Shown here: positions 26,897-34,024 of the stretch, in pieces
Numbering within the stretch: the stretch's first letter is position 1
Layout of the letters: each line of letters starts with the position of its first letter
Assembly: GCA_028407765.1 (NCBI GenBank)
Contig: JAOOJU010000007.1
Coordinates: forward strand, 1-34,024
Source of the DNA: Rickettsiales bacterium
GTDB lineage: Bacteria > Pseudomonadota > Alphaproteobacteria > Methylaequorales > Methylaequoraceae
Length of the DNA stretch: 34,024 nucleotides
Direction: 5' to 3'
Notes under the pieces: generated by a model
Told to the model about the DNA's origin: nothing
What the model saw: only the letters and a program-made list of their open reading frames with translations
Database searches by the model: none
Made by a program: the position numbers and the translations under genes

Positions 26897-27682
26897 ATGA
26901 TAATCAAAAACACAAAGTCTTTTATGGATTTTTGCAATCAAATTGGTATTAATGATTTGATAAATAAAACTCCAACGGTTAAATTCAAAGAAATTTCAGA
27001 AGGGATTGGTAAATTTAGGGAAAATGAATCCTTAATTAAGAAAAATAACACAGATTTTGAAAATCAAGAACAAAAAGTAAAAGAAAAAATAATTGAATCA
27101 GAAAAAGAAAAAAAACTGGAGATCTTAAAAAAAAAGATTAATCGACAAGCTCTTTCAATCAAAGAAACTGCCACGAATTTTGTTTTTTCAGATGGTAATA
27201 TTAATTCAAAAATTATGTTTATTAGTGATGCTCCCGGAAGTGAAGAAGACAGATGCGGAATACCTTTTTCAGGAAAAGAAGGAAAATTACTCAGTTTAAT
27301 GTTAAGTTATATAGGCTTAAATAAGAAAAATTGTTATTTCTCAAATCTGATATTCTGGAGACCTCCTGGTAATAGAGTCCCAAGTAAAGAAGAGATAAAA
27401 ATATGTTTACCTTTTACTAAGGAACACATAGACATAATACAGCCAGAATTAATAGTCTTAGTTGGTGGAATTGCATCAAATTCAATACTAAATTGTAACG
27501 AAGGAGTTACAAAACTTAGAGGAAGAGAATTCTTTTATAAAACTAAGGAAAAAAGAATTAAAACTCATGTGATATTTCATCCTTCTTTTTTAATTAATAA
27601 CCCAATAGAAAAAAAAAGAACTTGGTTTGATTTAACAACAATTTCAGAGATAATAAAAAATGAAAAACATAGATATTACTAA
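26897..27682 (+). CDS. Uracil-DNA glycosylase, family 4-like, without the usual iron-sulfur cysteines
   Basis: This 261-residue protein excises uracil from DNA as the first step of base-excision repair. The active-site region reads FISDAPGSEEDRCGIPFSG (from 109), equivalent to GEAPGxxED. FWRPPGNR is at 153-160 and the substrate-loop histidine is His228 in HPSFL. Family 4 enzymes hold a [4Fe-4S] cluster with four cysteines; here the CxxC pair before the TATNFVFSDGN block is missing and the cysteine before RPPGNR is Trp154, leaving only Cys170. I recall the tryptophan as common in alphaproteobacterial members. The N-terminal CNQIGIND region and a charged Lys/Glu linker (about 55-80) precede the catalytic domain. 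Its end overlaps moaB by 23 nt. Confidence 0.88.
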   Translation: MIIKNTKSFMDFCNQIGINDLINKTPTVKFKEISEGIGKFRENESLIKKNNTDFENQEQKVKEKIIESEKEKKLEILKKKINRQALSIKETATNFVFSDGNINSKIMFISDAPGSEEDRCGIPFSGKEGKLLSLMLSYIGLNKKNCYFSNLIFWRPPGNRVPSKEEIKICLPFTKEHIDIIQPELIVLVGGIASNSILNCNEGVTKLRGREFFYKTKEKRIKTHVIFHPSFLINNPIEKKRTWFDLTTISEIIKNEKHRYY

Positions 27683-28190
27683 AGATTTCATACCTGTGAA
27701 ATTTGCAATCGCAACCATTTCTGACACAAGAAAAAAAAATACTGACAAATCAGGAGATATTCTTAATGAAAAGATAAATAAGAGTGGTCATGAAGTTATT
27801 ATTAGAGAGATTATTCCCGATGAAATTAAAGAAATAGAGTTATTTCTTTTAAACCAAATTAAAAATGATTTAATTAATGTCATTATTACTACCGGTGGGA
27901 CTGGTTTAACAGGAAGAGATTCAACACCTGAAGCTGTGAAAAATATAATTGAAAAAGAAATAGAAGGTTTTGGAGAATTATTTAGAATGATAAGTTACAA
28001 AAAAATAGGCGCTTCATCTCTTCAATCGAGGGCACTTGCAGGAATTGCGAATGGTACTTTTATATTTGCAATACCTGGTTCACCTTCAGCATGTATCGAT
28101 GCATGGGAAAATATATTGAAGTTTCAATTAGATAATAGATTTAAACCTTGTAATCTCATTGAATTAATTCCAAGGTTACAAGAAAAATGA
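27660..28190 (+). CDS. moaB: Molybdenum cofactor biosynthesis protein MoaB
   Basis: This 176-residue protein is of the MoaB/MogA family, which adenylylates molybdopterin before metal insertion. The ligand-binding motif TTGGTGLTGRD is at 77-87, followed by GFGELFRMISYKKIG and FAIPGSPSAC. The length and sequence fit MoaB better than the MoeA/CinA multidomain relatives. It starts within the end of the glycosylase gene (23-nt overlap) and ends as an ATGA overlap with rnhB. No other molybdenum-cofactor genes are in the window. MoaB and MogA are not always separable by eye. Confidence 0.92.
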   Translation: MKNIDITKDFIPVKFAIATISDTRKKNTDKSGDILNEKINKSGHEVIIREIIPDEIKEIELFLLNQIKNDLINVIITTGGTGLTGRDSTPEAVKNIIEKEIEGFGELFRMISYKKIGASSLQSRALAGIANGTFIFAIPGSPSACIDAWENILKFQLDNRFKPCNLIELIPRLQEK

Positions 28191-28780
28191 GTATCAATGA
28201 TTTTGAAGATATCAATAAAAAAATTATTGGAATTGACGAGGTTGGCAGGGGCGCATGGAGTGGTCCGGTGGTCGCTTGTGCTATTTTATTAAAAAAATCA
28301 ATTTTAATTAATTCTAAATTACATCAGATAAATGATTCAAAAAAACTATCAAGAAAAAAAAGAAAAGAGTTAGAAATAATTATTAAAAATAACTCAACCT
28401 TCTCCTTTGGAATTACCGAACCGAAAGAAATAGATTCTACAAATATTTTAGTCGCTACAAGAATAGCAATTATGAGAGCTTATAAACCTTTTGCAAATTT
28501 AAGAAATAAGATAAAAGTCGATGGCCCTGAATTTTTCTTTTTAAATGATAAAACTGAATTTATTATTAAAGGAGATGAATTATCAATAACTGTTGCATCA
28601 GCTTCAATTTTGGCAAAAGAATATAGGGATAGGATTATGGTAAATTATTCTAAGTTATATCCAGGTTATGATTGGGAAAATAATATGGGTTACGGAACTA
28701 AAGCTCATAATCATGCTATTAAAAAAAATGGATTGACAACTATTCATAGATTAAGTTTTTCCCCAATGAAACATATTTGA
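28187..28780 (+). CDS. rnhB: Ribonuclease HII
   Basis: RnhB cleaves RNA in RNA-DNA hybrids and starts removal of misincorporated ribonucleotides. The catalytic pair is Asp17-Glu18 in GIDEVGRG. VDGPEFF supplies the third acidic residue, and ASASILAKEYRDRIM supplies the fourth. The C-terminal GYGTKAHNHAIKKNG and HRLSF motifs complete the family pattern. The residues after GRG read AWSGPVV rather than the common PLAGPVV, a mild variation. The length of 197 residues is normal. It converges on the sensor-kinase gene with only two bases between stop codons. Confidence 0.96.
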   Translation: MSINDFEDINKKIIGIDEVGRGAWSGPVVACAILLKKSILINSKLHQINDSKKLSRKKRKELEIIIKNNSTFSFGITEPKEIDSTNILVATRIAIMRAYKPFANLRNKIKVDGPEFFFLNDKTEFIIKGDELSITVASASILAKEYRDRIMVNYSKLYPGYDWENNMGYGTKAHNHAIKKNGLTTIHRLSFSPMKHI

Positions 28781-28782
28781 TC

Positions 28783-30138
28783 CTAAATTGAAATTGGTAA
28801 AACTACGTTTACTTCTAAACCACCGAATATTGACTCTGATAGCCAGACTTCTCCGTAATATTGATTGACCGTATCTTTCACAATATTTAAGCCAAGTCCT
28901 GTCCCGGGGGTTTGTTCGTCTAATCTAAACCCTCTTGCAAAAACCTCTTTTCTTTTTTTTATTGGTAATCCAAGACCATCATCTGAAATAGTAAACTTAA
29001 TCTCATTTTCAGAACACTGATATATTTTTAATTCAACAATAGATTTTGTCCATTTACAGGCATTTTCTAAAAGATTCCCAAGTATCTCTTCGAGATCATC
29101 AACATTTCCTGGGATTATAAGTTTTTTGTTAATAATCATTAGATTAATTTGAAGATGTGGATTTATCTTCTTAAAAATATTGATAATTTTTTTTGCAACA
29201 ATATCTACATCAACCTTTCTTTTTTTAACTTTTGTTGATGAAGAAGATCGCGCCTTATTTAAATATCTATCAATATTCTTTTTAATATAATTAATTTGAT
29301 TTCTAAGCAGTTTATCCTGTGTTTTGTCAGTATGATTACTTATAATAGCTAGTGGTGTTTTCAAGGCATGAGCTAAGTTACCCACATGTGTTTTAGCTCT
29401 TTCTACAATCCTTTCGTTATGATCAAGCAAAATATTTATTTCTTTAGCTAATGGAGAAACTTCAACTGGATAAGTTTCTTCCAACTTAGTTGCATCTCCA
29501 TTTCTAATTTTAAATAATGAGTTTTTAATTTTTTTTAGAGGAAGAAGACCGTATTTAACTTGTAGAAAAACTGATAACAATAAACCAAAGCCTAAAACAA
29601 CTAGAGAAGAAATTAAAATATTGTTAAATTGCAAAATATTTTTTTCAAATTCTATTGTATCTCCACTAACCATAAAAGTTAATGGACCATCAAATCCAGG
29701 AAATGATATTTCTCTTTGAAGAATTATGAGTTTTTTGGACTGAATTGCGTTTTTATTTTTGTTGTTTTTTAAATTTGAACCAACAAATTGTGCTCTCCCT
29801 CCGATTAATCTTTTATCTAATGTTAAAACTTGGTCCCACATTGAACGAGAACGCACTAAAGTCTTTGAACCTGAGTTTATTTGATAATACCATCCTGAAT
29901 ATGGTTGAAAAAATCTTGGATCGCCCAGAGGATTCACTACAGTTATACTATCTGTTGAATCAATTTTACTAGCACCAATTAAGGTTTCCATAAACAAGTT
30001 TAGTTTGTCTTCAAACGATTTTTCTACTGATTCTCTAAATAAATCTGATAAAAGAAGTCCTCCACTAAATAAAGTCAGCAAGACCCACACCGAAGCACTT
30101 AAAAATAATCTAAGGGCTAATGAGTTAATATAGTTCAT
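28783..30138 (-). CDS. feuQ: FeuQ-like sensor histidine kinase
   Basis: This is an inner-membrane two-component sensor of 451 residues. Two membrane helices (about 10-32 and 172-193) flank a periplasmic sensor domain of about 140 residues; a HAMP-like linker follows. The phosphorylated histidine is His257 in GNLAHALKTPLAII, a form shared with FeuQ and PhoQ-type kinases. The ATP-binding region has GNLLENACKW, SDDGLGLP and GTGLGLNIVKD. It starts 2 nt after its response-regulator gene. The FeuQ label rests on the strong FeuP resemblance of the regulator and on gene order; the signal sensed is unknown. Confidence 0.88.
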   Translation of the reverse strand: MNYINSLALRLFLSASVWVLLTLFSGGLLLSDLFRESVEKSFEDKLNLFMETLIGASKIDSTDSITVVNPLGDPRFFQPYSGWYYQINSGSKTLVRSRSMWDQVLTLDKRLIGGRAQFVGSNLKNNKNKNAIQSKKLIILQREISFPGFDGPLTFMVSGDTIEFEKNILQFNNILISSLVVLGFGLLLSVFLQVKYGLLPLKKIKNSLFKIRNGDATKLEETYPVEVSPLAKEINILLDHNERIVERAKTHVGNLAHALKTPLAIISNHTDKTQDKLLRNQINYIKKNIDRYLNKARSSSSTKVKKRKVDVDIVAKKIINIFKKINPHLQINLMIINKKLIIPGNVDDLEEILGNLLENACKWTKSIVELKIYQCSENEIKFTISDDGLGLPIKKRKEVFARGFRLDEQTPGTGLGLNIVKDTVNQYYGEVWLSESIFGGLEVNVVLPISI

Positions 30139-30140
30139 CT

Positions 30141-30803
30141 TTACTCATCTAATGATAATCTATAACCAGAACCTCTCTCTGTTTTTATGAGGTTTTGCCC
30201 TAATTTCTTTCTAAGTCTCCCAATAAAAACTTCTATTGTGTTAGAATCTCTGTCAAAATCTTGGTCATATATGTGTTCTGTTAGTTCTGTCCTGGAAATA
30301 ACCTTATCCTGATGATGCAAAAAATATTCAATAATTTTATATTCATGAGAAGTGAGTTTTAATTTTGTTCCATTTATAAAAACTTTATTCGATTTGGTAT
30401 CAATTTTTAGTGGACCACACTCTATATCAGACGAGGCATGTCCAGCTGATCTTCGAATCAAAGCTCTTAGTCTCGCTAGTAGCTCTTCCATTTGAAAAGG
30501 TTTTGTAAGGTAATCATCTGCTCCTGCATCAAAACCTGCAACTTTTTCGCTCCATCTATCTCTTGCTGTTAGGATTAATACTGGGTGCTTCTTACTATCT
30601 TTTCTCCATTTCTCAAGTACAGTTATTCCGTCTATTTTTGGCAAACCTAGATCGAGAATTATTGCATCATATGGTTCGGTATCACCAAGGTAATGGCCTT
30701 CTTCTCCATCAAATGCAGAATCAACTGAATAGCCATTGTCTTCAAGCGAGCTTTTAACTTGTTTAGAAAGAACTGGATCATCTTCGACTAATAAAATTCT
30801 CAT
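30141..30803 (-). CDS. feuP: FeuP-like OmpR-family response regulator
   Basis: This 220-residue regulator has a receiver domain with the phosphorylated Asp51 (DAIILDLGLPK), switch residues in LILTARDRWSEKVAGFDAGADDY and KPF, and a C-terminal winged-helix DNA-binding domain (EYKIIEYFLHH, SNTIEVFIGRLRKKLG, ERGSGYRL). The wording GEEGHYLGDTEPYDAI and RRSAGHASS closely resembles alphaproteobacterial FeuP as I recall it. The ATG at 30803 begins exactly at the conserved MRILLVEDD; a TTG six codons earlier is less likely. In rhizobia FeuPQ controls envelope glucan export; the target here is unknown. Confidence 0.92.
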   Translation of the reverse strand: MRILLVEDDPVLSKQVKSSLEDNGYSVDSAFDGEEGHYLGDTEPYDAIILDLGLPKIDGITVLEKWRKDSKKHPVLILTARDRWSEKVAGFDAGADDYLTKPFQMEELLARLRALIRRSAGHASSDIECGPLKIDTKSNKVFINGTKLKLTSHEYKIIEYFLHHQDKVISRTELTEHIYDQDFDRDSNTIEVFIGRLRKKLGQNLIKTERGSGYRLSLDE

Positions 30804-30813
30804 CTTTATATAC

Positions 30814-31125
30814 CTATTCAACCATTAATACTGTGGAGGTCCCAGCATCAACTCTCAGATTAATAACTCTATTCTCAGAATTTATCATTCTAATATCATA
30901 AACCCATCCAAACAAACCCTGCTCATTATCTTTAAGGTTAATTGCTAATACTCTGCCTTCATAATTACCTTTAATTGATAGTAATATTTGATCCAATGGC
31001 AAGATCTCACCACTCTTAACAGCCTCTATAGCTTTTTCATGGTCGTTCTCAAGTGCAGCTATGTCAAAATAGTTCAATAAAAAAATTACTATTGGAATAA
31101 AACCAATCCTTCTAATTCCAAACAT
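30814..31125 (-). CDS. Exported PepSY-domain protein (FeuN-like position)
   Basis: This is a 103-residue protein with an N-terminal signal sequence (about 1-24). A PepSY domain fills the rest: HEKAIEAVKSGEILPLDQIL, followed by strands around GRVLAIN, WVYDIRM and RVINLRVDAGTSTVL. PepSY proteins often bind or inhibit partner proteins in the periplasm. It lies directly upstream of the FeuP/FeuQ-like genes, the place of feuN, a small periplasmic inhibitor of FeuPQ in Sinorhizobium. Homology to FeuN itself was not tested. It starts one base after the mutY stop, so it may belong to the mutY transcript. Confidence 0.85.
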   Translation of the reverse strand: MFGIRRIGFIPIVIFLLNYFDIAALENDHEKAIEAVKSGEILPLDQILLSIKGNYEGRVLAINLKDNEQGLFGWVYDIRMINSENRVINLRVDAGTSTVLMVE

Positions 31126-31126
31126 T

Positions 31127-32224
31127 TTATTTTAAAACCTCTCCCAATATCTTAACCATTAATTTTGATAACGGATACCTATATATATTCTTTTCATCCA
31201 ACCAAATTCCATTATATTTCACATATTTATTACTTAATAATACTCTAACAATATTAAGATTTAAATCAAATCCAGTAAATTTATGATTTATTTCACCTAA
31301 TTCTTCATAATCCTTCACATTTTTTATGTTTTTTAGTTCATTGATAATAAGATCTTTTCTTTTACTTTTTATTTTCTTATTATTATTAACAATAAAAAGC
31401 TCAGACAAAGGAAATCTAATAAGACCATTTAGTAGTTTATCCTCAGATTTTTCTAAAAAAAAATTATCTCTATTCATAAAAATGAATGTGGTGCCAATTT
31501 TTAATTTTTTAGGAACTTTTGATAACTTAACTTCTTTTCTTGAATTAATAAAGAAATCGCAAAAAGTTGCCAGTGGACAGATTGTACATTTAGGGTTAGT
31601 AGGTTTACAAATTGTTGACCCTATATCCATTAAACTTTGACAATAATACCTATTTCCTTTTTTTGGAGTTAATTCTTGAGCTTTTAAATTCAAAAATTTC
31701 ATTCCATCTTTTTCTTCATAATTAATTTTAAAACATCTGGAAATAATTCTTTTAATATTTCCATCAACTACAGCATAATTATCATCATTTAAAATTGCAG
31801 AAATTGAGGCAGCCGTATAAGCACCGATACCTGGAAGTTTTAAAAGTTCTTCGTGACTAAGAGATTCGGGATTTTTCTTTTTTCTTAATATTTGCAGGGT
31901 CTTAAAAATATTTTTTGCTCTTCCATAATATCCCATTCCTTGCCATATAAAAAGAATTTCTTCTAGGTCTGCATCTAAGAAAGAATCTAAATCTGGCCAT
32001 TTTTTTTTAAACTCAATAAAATAGTTTTCAACAGTACTAACATTAGTTTGTTGAAGCATAACTTCACTTAACCAAATACTATAAAAGTTTTGATTTTCTT
32101 TATTTCTCCAAACTAAATCTCTTTTATTTTTTTTGTACCATTCAATTACCTTTACTACCCAAAGTTTTTTTACTTCAGTAGTTAGATTAATTTTGTTAAT
32201 ATTGTTATATTGATTAATATCCAT
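31127..32224 (-). CDS. mutY: Adenine DNA glycosylase MutY
   Basis: MutY removes adenine mispaired with 8-oxoguanine. The catalytic Glu54 is in SEVMLQQT, the helix-hairpin-helix is LPGIGAYTAAS (130-140), and the catalytic Asp154 is in VVDGNIKRI. Four cysteines (206, 213, 216, 222) have the C-x6-C-x2-C-x5-C spacing of the [4Fe-4S] cluster. A C-terminal domain of about 130 residues follows, as expected for 8-oxoG recognition. The ATG at 32224 was chosen; an ATG at 32254 would extend it by ten residues and overlap the divergent gene further. The chosen ATG shares its bases with the start codon of the divergent dciA-like gene. Confidence 0.95.
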   Translation of the reverse strand: MDINQYNNINKINLTTEVKKLWVVKVIEWYKKNKRDLVWRNKENQNFYSIWLSEVMLQQTNVSTVENYFIEFKKKWPDLDSFLDADLEEILFIWQGMGYYGRAKNIFKTLQILRKKKNPESLSHEELLKLPGIGAYTAASISAILNDDNYAVVDGNIKRIISRCFKINYEEKDGMKFLNLKAQELTPKKGNRYYCQSLMDIGSTICKPTNPKCTICPLATFCDFFINSRKEVKLSKVPKKLKIGTTFIFMNRDNFFLEKSEDKLLNGLIRFPLSELFIVNNNKKIKSKRKDLIINELKNIKNVKDYEELGEINHKFTGFDLNLNIVRVLLSNKYVKYNGIWLDEKNIYRYPLSKLMVKILGEVLK

Positions 32225-32540
32225 GAAGAAAAATATCCAAGACCCACTGTCCATATCAGCCTTATTACCTAAAGTATTAAAGCCAATTACAAAAAAAATT
32301 TCTAGTAATTTATTTGAAATAAATAATAATTGGGAAAAAATTATGGGGTCAGAACTATCAAGAGATACTCAACCTTCAAAAATATACCAAATTAATAATA
32401 AAAATATACTCGAAATTATTGTGAACTCAAATAATGCCCTAGAAATTTCTCATAATTCATATAGAATACAAAAAAAGATTAACAATTTTTTTCAGTTTGA
32501 CTACATTAATCAAGTCAAGTTTAAAAAAAAAATGAAATAA
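32223..32540 (+). CDS. dciA: DUF721/DciA-like protein
   Basis: This 105-residue protein resembles DUF721 proteins, among them DciA, the bacterial DnaB helicase loader/operator. The pattern includes LFEINNNWEKIMGSELSRDT and TQPSKIYQINN, then LEIIVNSNNALEISHNS and a final strand. Position between divergent mutY and a downstream dsbA-like gene and smc is a conserved alphaproteobacterial arrangement. The ATG at 32223 overlaps the mutY start codon within the tetranucleotide CATG. Assignment as functional DciA is inference; DUF721 membership is likely. Confidence 0.8.
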   Translation: MKKNIQDPLSISALLPKVLKPITKKISSNLFEINNNWEKIMGSELSRDTQPSKIYQINNKNILEIIVNSNNALEISHNSYRIQKKINNFFQFDYINQVKFKKKMK

Positions 32541-32552
32541 GAAATTTATATT

Positions 32553-33170
32553 ATGCAAAATAAAAAAATAAAAAACTTTTCATTTCTAGGAATCATTTTA
32601 TTAGTATTCTTATTCTCTGGGACTACTAAATCTAAAATGGTTGATACAATAGAAGCACTGTCAGAAAAGACAATTGGAGCTAAAGATGCAAAAATTAAAA
32701 TGAAAGAATTTGCATCCTTAACCTGCGGACATTGTGCAAGATTCCATATTGAAGTCATGCCCATAATTAAAGAAAAATATATTGATAAAGGACTCATTCA
32801 TTTTACCTATAAAGACTTCCCATTGGATAAATTTGCTTTAAAAGCCGCTCAAATAGCTAGATGCTCAGGTAATAAAAATTATTTTAATTACTTGGATGTT
32901 TTTTACAAGAAACAAAAAGACTGGACGAGAACTAAAGACCCTTTCAAAGCACTCTTAAAAATATCAAAATTTGGTGGACTCAAGGATGAGGAACTTAAAG
33001 TTTGTATTGGTAATAAATCAATAGAAGATGGCATATTAAAAGATAGGCTTAAATCATCAAAAAAATTTGATATAACTGCCACACCAACAATATATCTTGA
33101 TGGAGTGAAGTATAAAGGTGACCTAACAATTGAAGCACTTGAGTCTAAAATAAAATCACTACTTGATTAG
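32553..33170 (+). CDS. DsbA-family thioredoxin-fold protein, exported
   Basis: This 205-residue protein has an N-terminal signal or anchor segment (FLGIILLVFLFSG). A thioredoxin fold of the DsbA/BdbD type follows. The redox motif CGHC is at 58-61 (SLTCGHCARFH), and the cis-proline loop is TATPTIYLDG near the C-terminus. It probably oxidises or shuffles disulfides in envelope proteins such as cytochrome c1. It sits between the dciA-like gene (12-nt gap) and smc, as in many alphaproteobacteria. No dsbB partner is in view. Confidence 0.9.
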   Translation: MQNKKIKNFSFLGIILLVFLFSGTTKSKMVDTIEALSEKTIGAKDAKIKMKEFASLTCGHCARFHIEVMPIIKEKYIDKGLIHFTYKDFPLDKFALKAAQIARCSGNKNYFNYLDVFYKKQKDWTRTKDPFKALLKISKFGGLKDEELKVCIGNKSIEDGILKDRLKSSKKFDITATPTIYLDGVKYKGDLTIEALESKIKSLLD

Positions 33171-33179
33171 TTTATAAAA

Positions 33180-34024
33180 TTGTTCAAAGTTAAAAAATTA
33201 AAAATATCTGGTTTTAAATCATTCGCATTCCCATGCGAGTTTGACATAAGCGAAGGAGTTACTGGAATTGTTGGTCCAAATGGGTGTGGAAAATCTAATA
33301 TCTTTGAAGCTATTAGATGGGTTATGGGCGAATCGTCATCTAAAAGTCTAAGATCAAATTCAATGGATGAAGTAATATTTAGTGGAACTGATAAAATTCC
33401 AGCTAAAAATTATGCTGAAGTATCAATAGAACTAGAGGCTAGTGAAGAAAACGGTGGTTATAAGATTCTGGGTGAGGATAAAATTCTTATTTCTAGAAGT
33501 ATTGAAAGAGGAATAGGTTCTTTTTATCGAATAAATAATAAAGAGGTTCGAGCAAAAGATATTCAGGTCATGTTTTCTGACTCAGGAAGTGGCTCAAGAT
33601 CGAGTTCTATAATTAGTCAAGGAAATATTGATCAAGTAATAAATCATAAACCAATAGATAGGAAAGTTATTCTTGAAGATGCAGCTGGTATTTCGGGTCT
33701 TCAAACAAGAAGAAGAGAGTCTGAGTTAAAATTAAATGCAACTGAGACTAATCTTGAGAGACTATCTGATTCACTTAGTAACCTAGAAACGCAGCAAAAG
33801 TCCTTGAAAAGACAGGTAAGACAAGCTGAACAATATCAACAAATTACTGACAAAATTAAAAAAATTGAATCAACAATATTATGGGAAGACTGGAAAATTC
33901 TTGATACTGAGTTTACTAATTCCAAAAAAAATTTTACAGAGATAAAGAATAAATTAGATGGTCTAATTAAAAAAGATGATGAAATCGATAAAATAAAACT
34001 TAAAGAAGAAGAGAAAATAGAATT
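33180..34024 (+). CDS. smc: Chromosome segregation ATPase SMC (3' end cut by window)
   Basis: This is the N-terminal part of an SMC ATPase, which organises and segregates the chromosome. About 281 codons are present. The protein starts FKVKKLKISGFKSFAFP, the exact pattern of SMC N-termini, from a TTG at 33180. Walker A is GPNGCGKSN (32-40), followed by EAIRWVMGESS and MDEVIFSGT. The Q-loop region is SIISQGNIDQVINHKP and EDAAGISGLQTRRRESE leads into the coiled coil. No ATG lies upstream in frame after the dsbA-like stop, and the gap is 9 nt. The hinge, second coil and C-terminal ATPase half lie beyond the window. Confidence 0.95.
   Translation, partial: MFKVKKLKISGFKSFAFPCEFDISEGVTGIVGPNGCGKSNIFEAIRWVMGESSSKSLRSNSMDEVIFSGTDKIPAKNYAEVSIELEASEENGGYKILGEDKILISRSIERGIGSFYRINNKEVRAKDIQVMFSDSGSGSRSSSIISQGNIDQVINHKPIDRKVILEDAAGISGLQTRRRESELKLNATETNLERLSDSLSNLETQQKSLKRQVRQAEQYQQITDKIKKIESTILWEDWKILDTEFTNSKKNFTEIKNKLDGLIKKDDEIDKIKLKEEEKIE

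Noticed and set aside
31326-31640. 104-codon plus-strand frame opposite mutY
   Set aside because: It is antisense to the MutY C-terminal domain, and its Phe/Leu/Ser-rich composition mirrors the A-rich sense codons.
1-34024. CRISPR arrays, insertion sequences, integrases or prophage genes
   Set aside because: No regularly spaced repeats, transposase motifs or phage proteins were seen in any gene or gap. All gaps are under 230 nt.

Overview
The window looks like a chromosomal segment of a small-genome, very AT-rich, aerobic alphaproteobacterium, most likely a free-living marine lineage of the SAR11/HIMB59 kind. The exact clade cannot be fixed from this sequence alone. The evidence for alphaproteobacteria is protein character (bc1 complex, FeuP/FeuQ-like two-component pair, the uracil-DNA glycosylase variant) and gene neighbourhoods remembered from that class: cca next to a DUF6111-like gene and a MoxR/DUF58/DUF4159 operon, ETF-QO/TPR/ispE, and mutY/DUF721/dsbA-like/smc. 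Genes are tightly packed with ATGA overlaps, and three convergent pairs overlap at their 3' ends.

Layout. 1-1079: 3' part of ychF. 1069-6244 (minus): petA-petB-petC (cytochrome bc1), then mtnP, mtnA and a FucA-type class II aldolase, which together could form an MTA-to-DHAP shunt. 6338-7192: hemF, converging on cca and a small membrane protein (7161-8640, minus). 8685-15366: a four-gene MoxR/DUF58/BatA-DUF4159/large membrane protein operon, closed by a strong two-way terminator shared with the convergent amt gene. 15410-16762 (minus): amt, with a sigma-54-like -24/-12 element and twin palindromes upstream. 16989-17717: a conserved gene of unknown function. 17712-20666 (minus): glycosyltransferase, PIG-L deacetylase and UPF0104-type membrane protein, a probable glycolipid or cell-surface set. 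20704-23531 (minus): ispE, tRNA-Gln and uup. 23528-26828 (minus): ETF-QO and a TPR protein. 26897-28780: uracil-DNA glycosylase, moaB and rnhB. 28783-31125 (minus): PepSY protein, FeuP-like regulator and FeuQ-like kinase. 31127-32224 (minus): mutY. 32223-34024: dciA-like gene, dsbA-like gene and the start of smc.

How they fit together. The bc1 complex accepts electrons from ubiquinol, which ETF-QO supplies from acyl-CoA and amine oxidation. HemF makes haem with oxygen, so the segment describes an aerobic respirer. MtnP, MtnA and the aldolase salvage methylthioadenosine. Amt imports ammonium. MutY and the uracil-DNA glycosylase repair bases, RnhB removes ribonucleotides, and DciA and SMC serve replication and chromosome organisation.

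No mobile element, CRISPR array, rRNA or prophage was seen. The points most worth a second look are the putative sigma-54 promoter and twin palindromes at amt, the loss of the first catalytic aspartate in the CCA enzyme, the MTA shunt cluster, the tRNA-Gln/uup junction, and the gene of unknown function at 16989.
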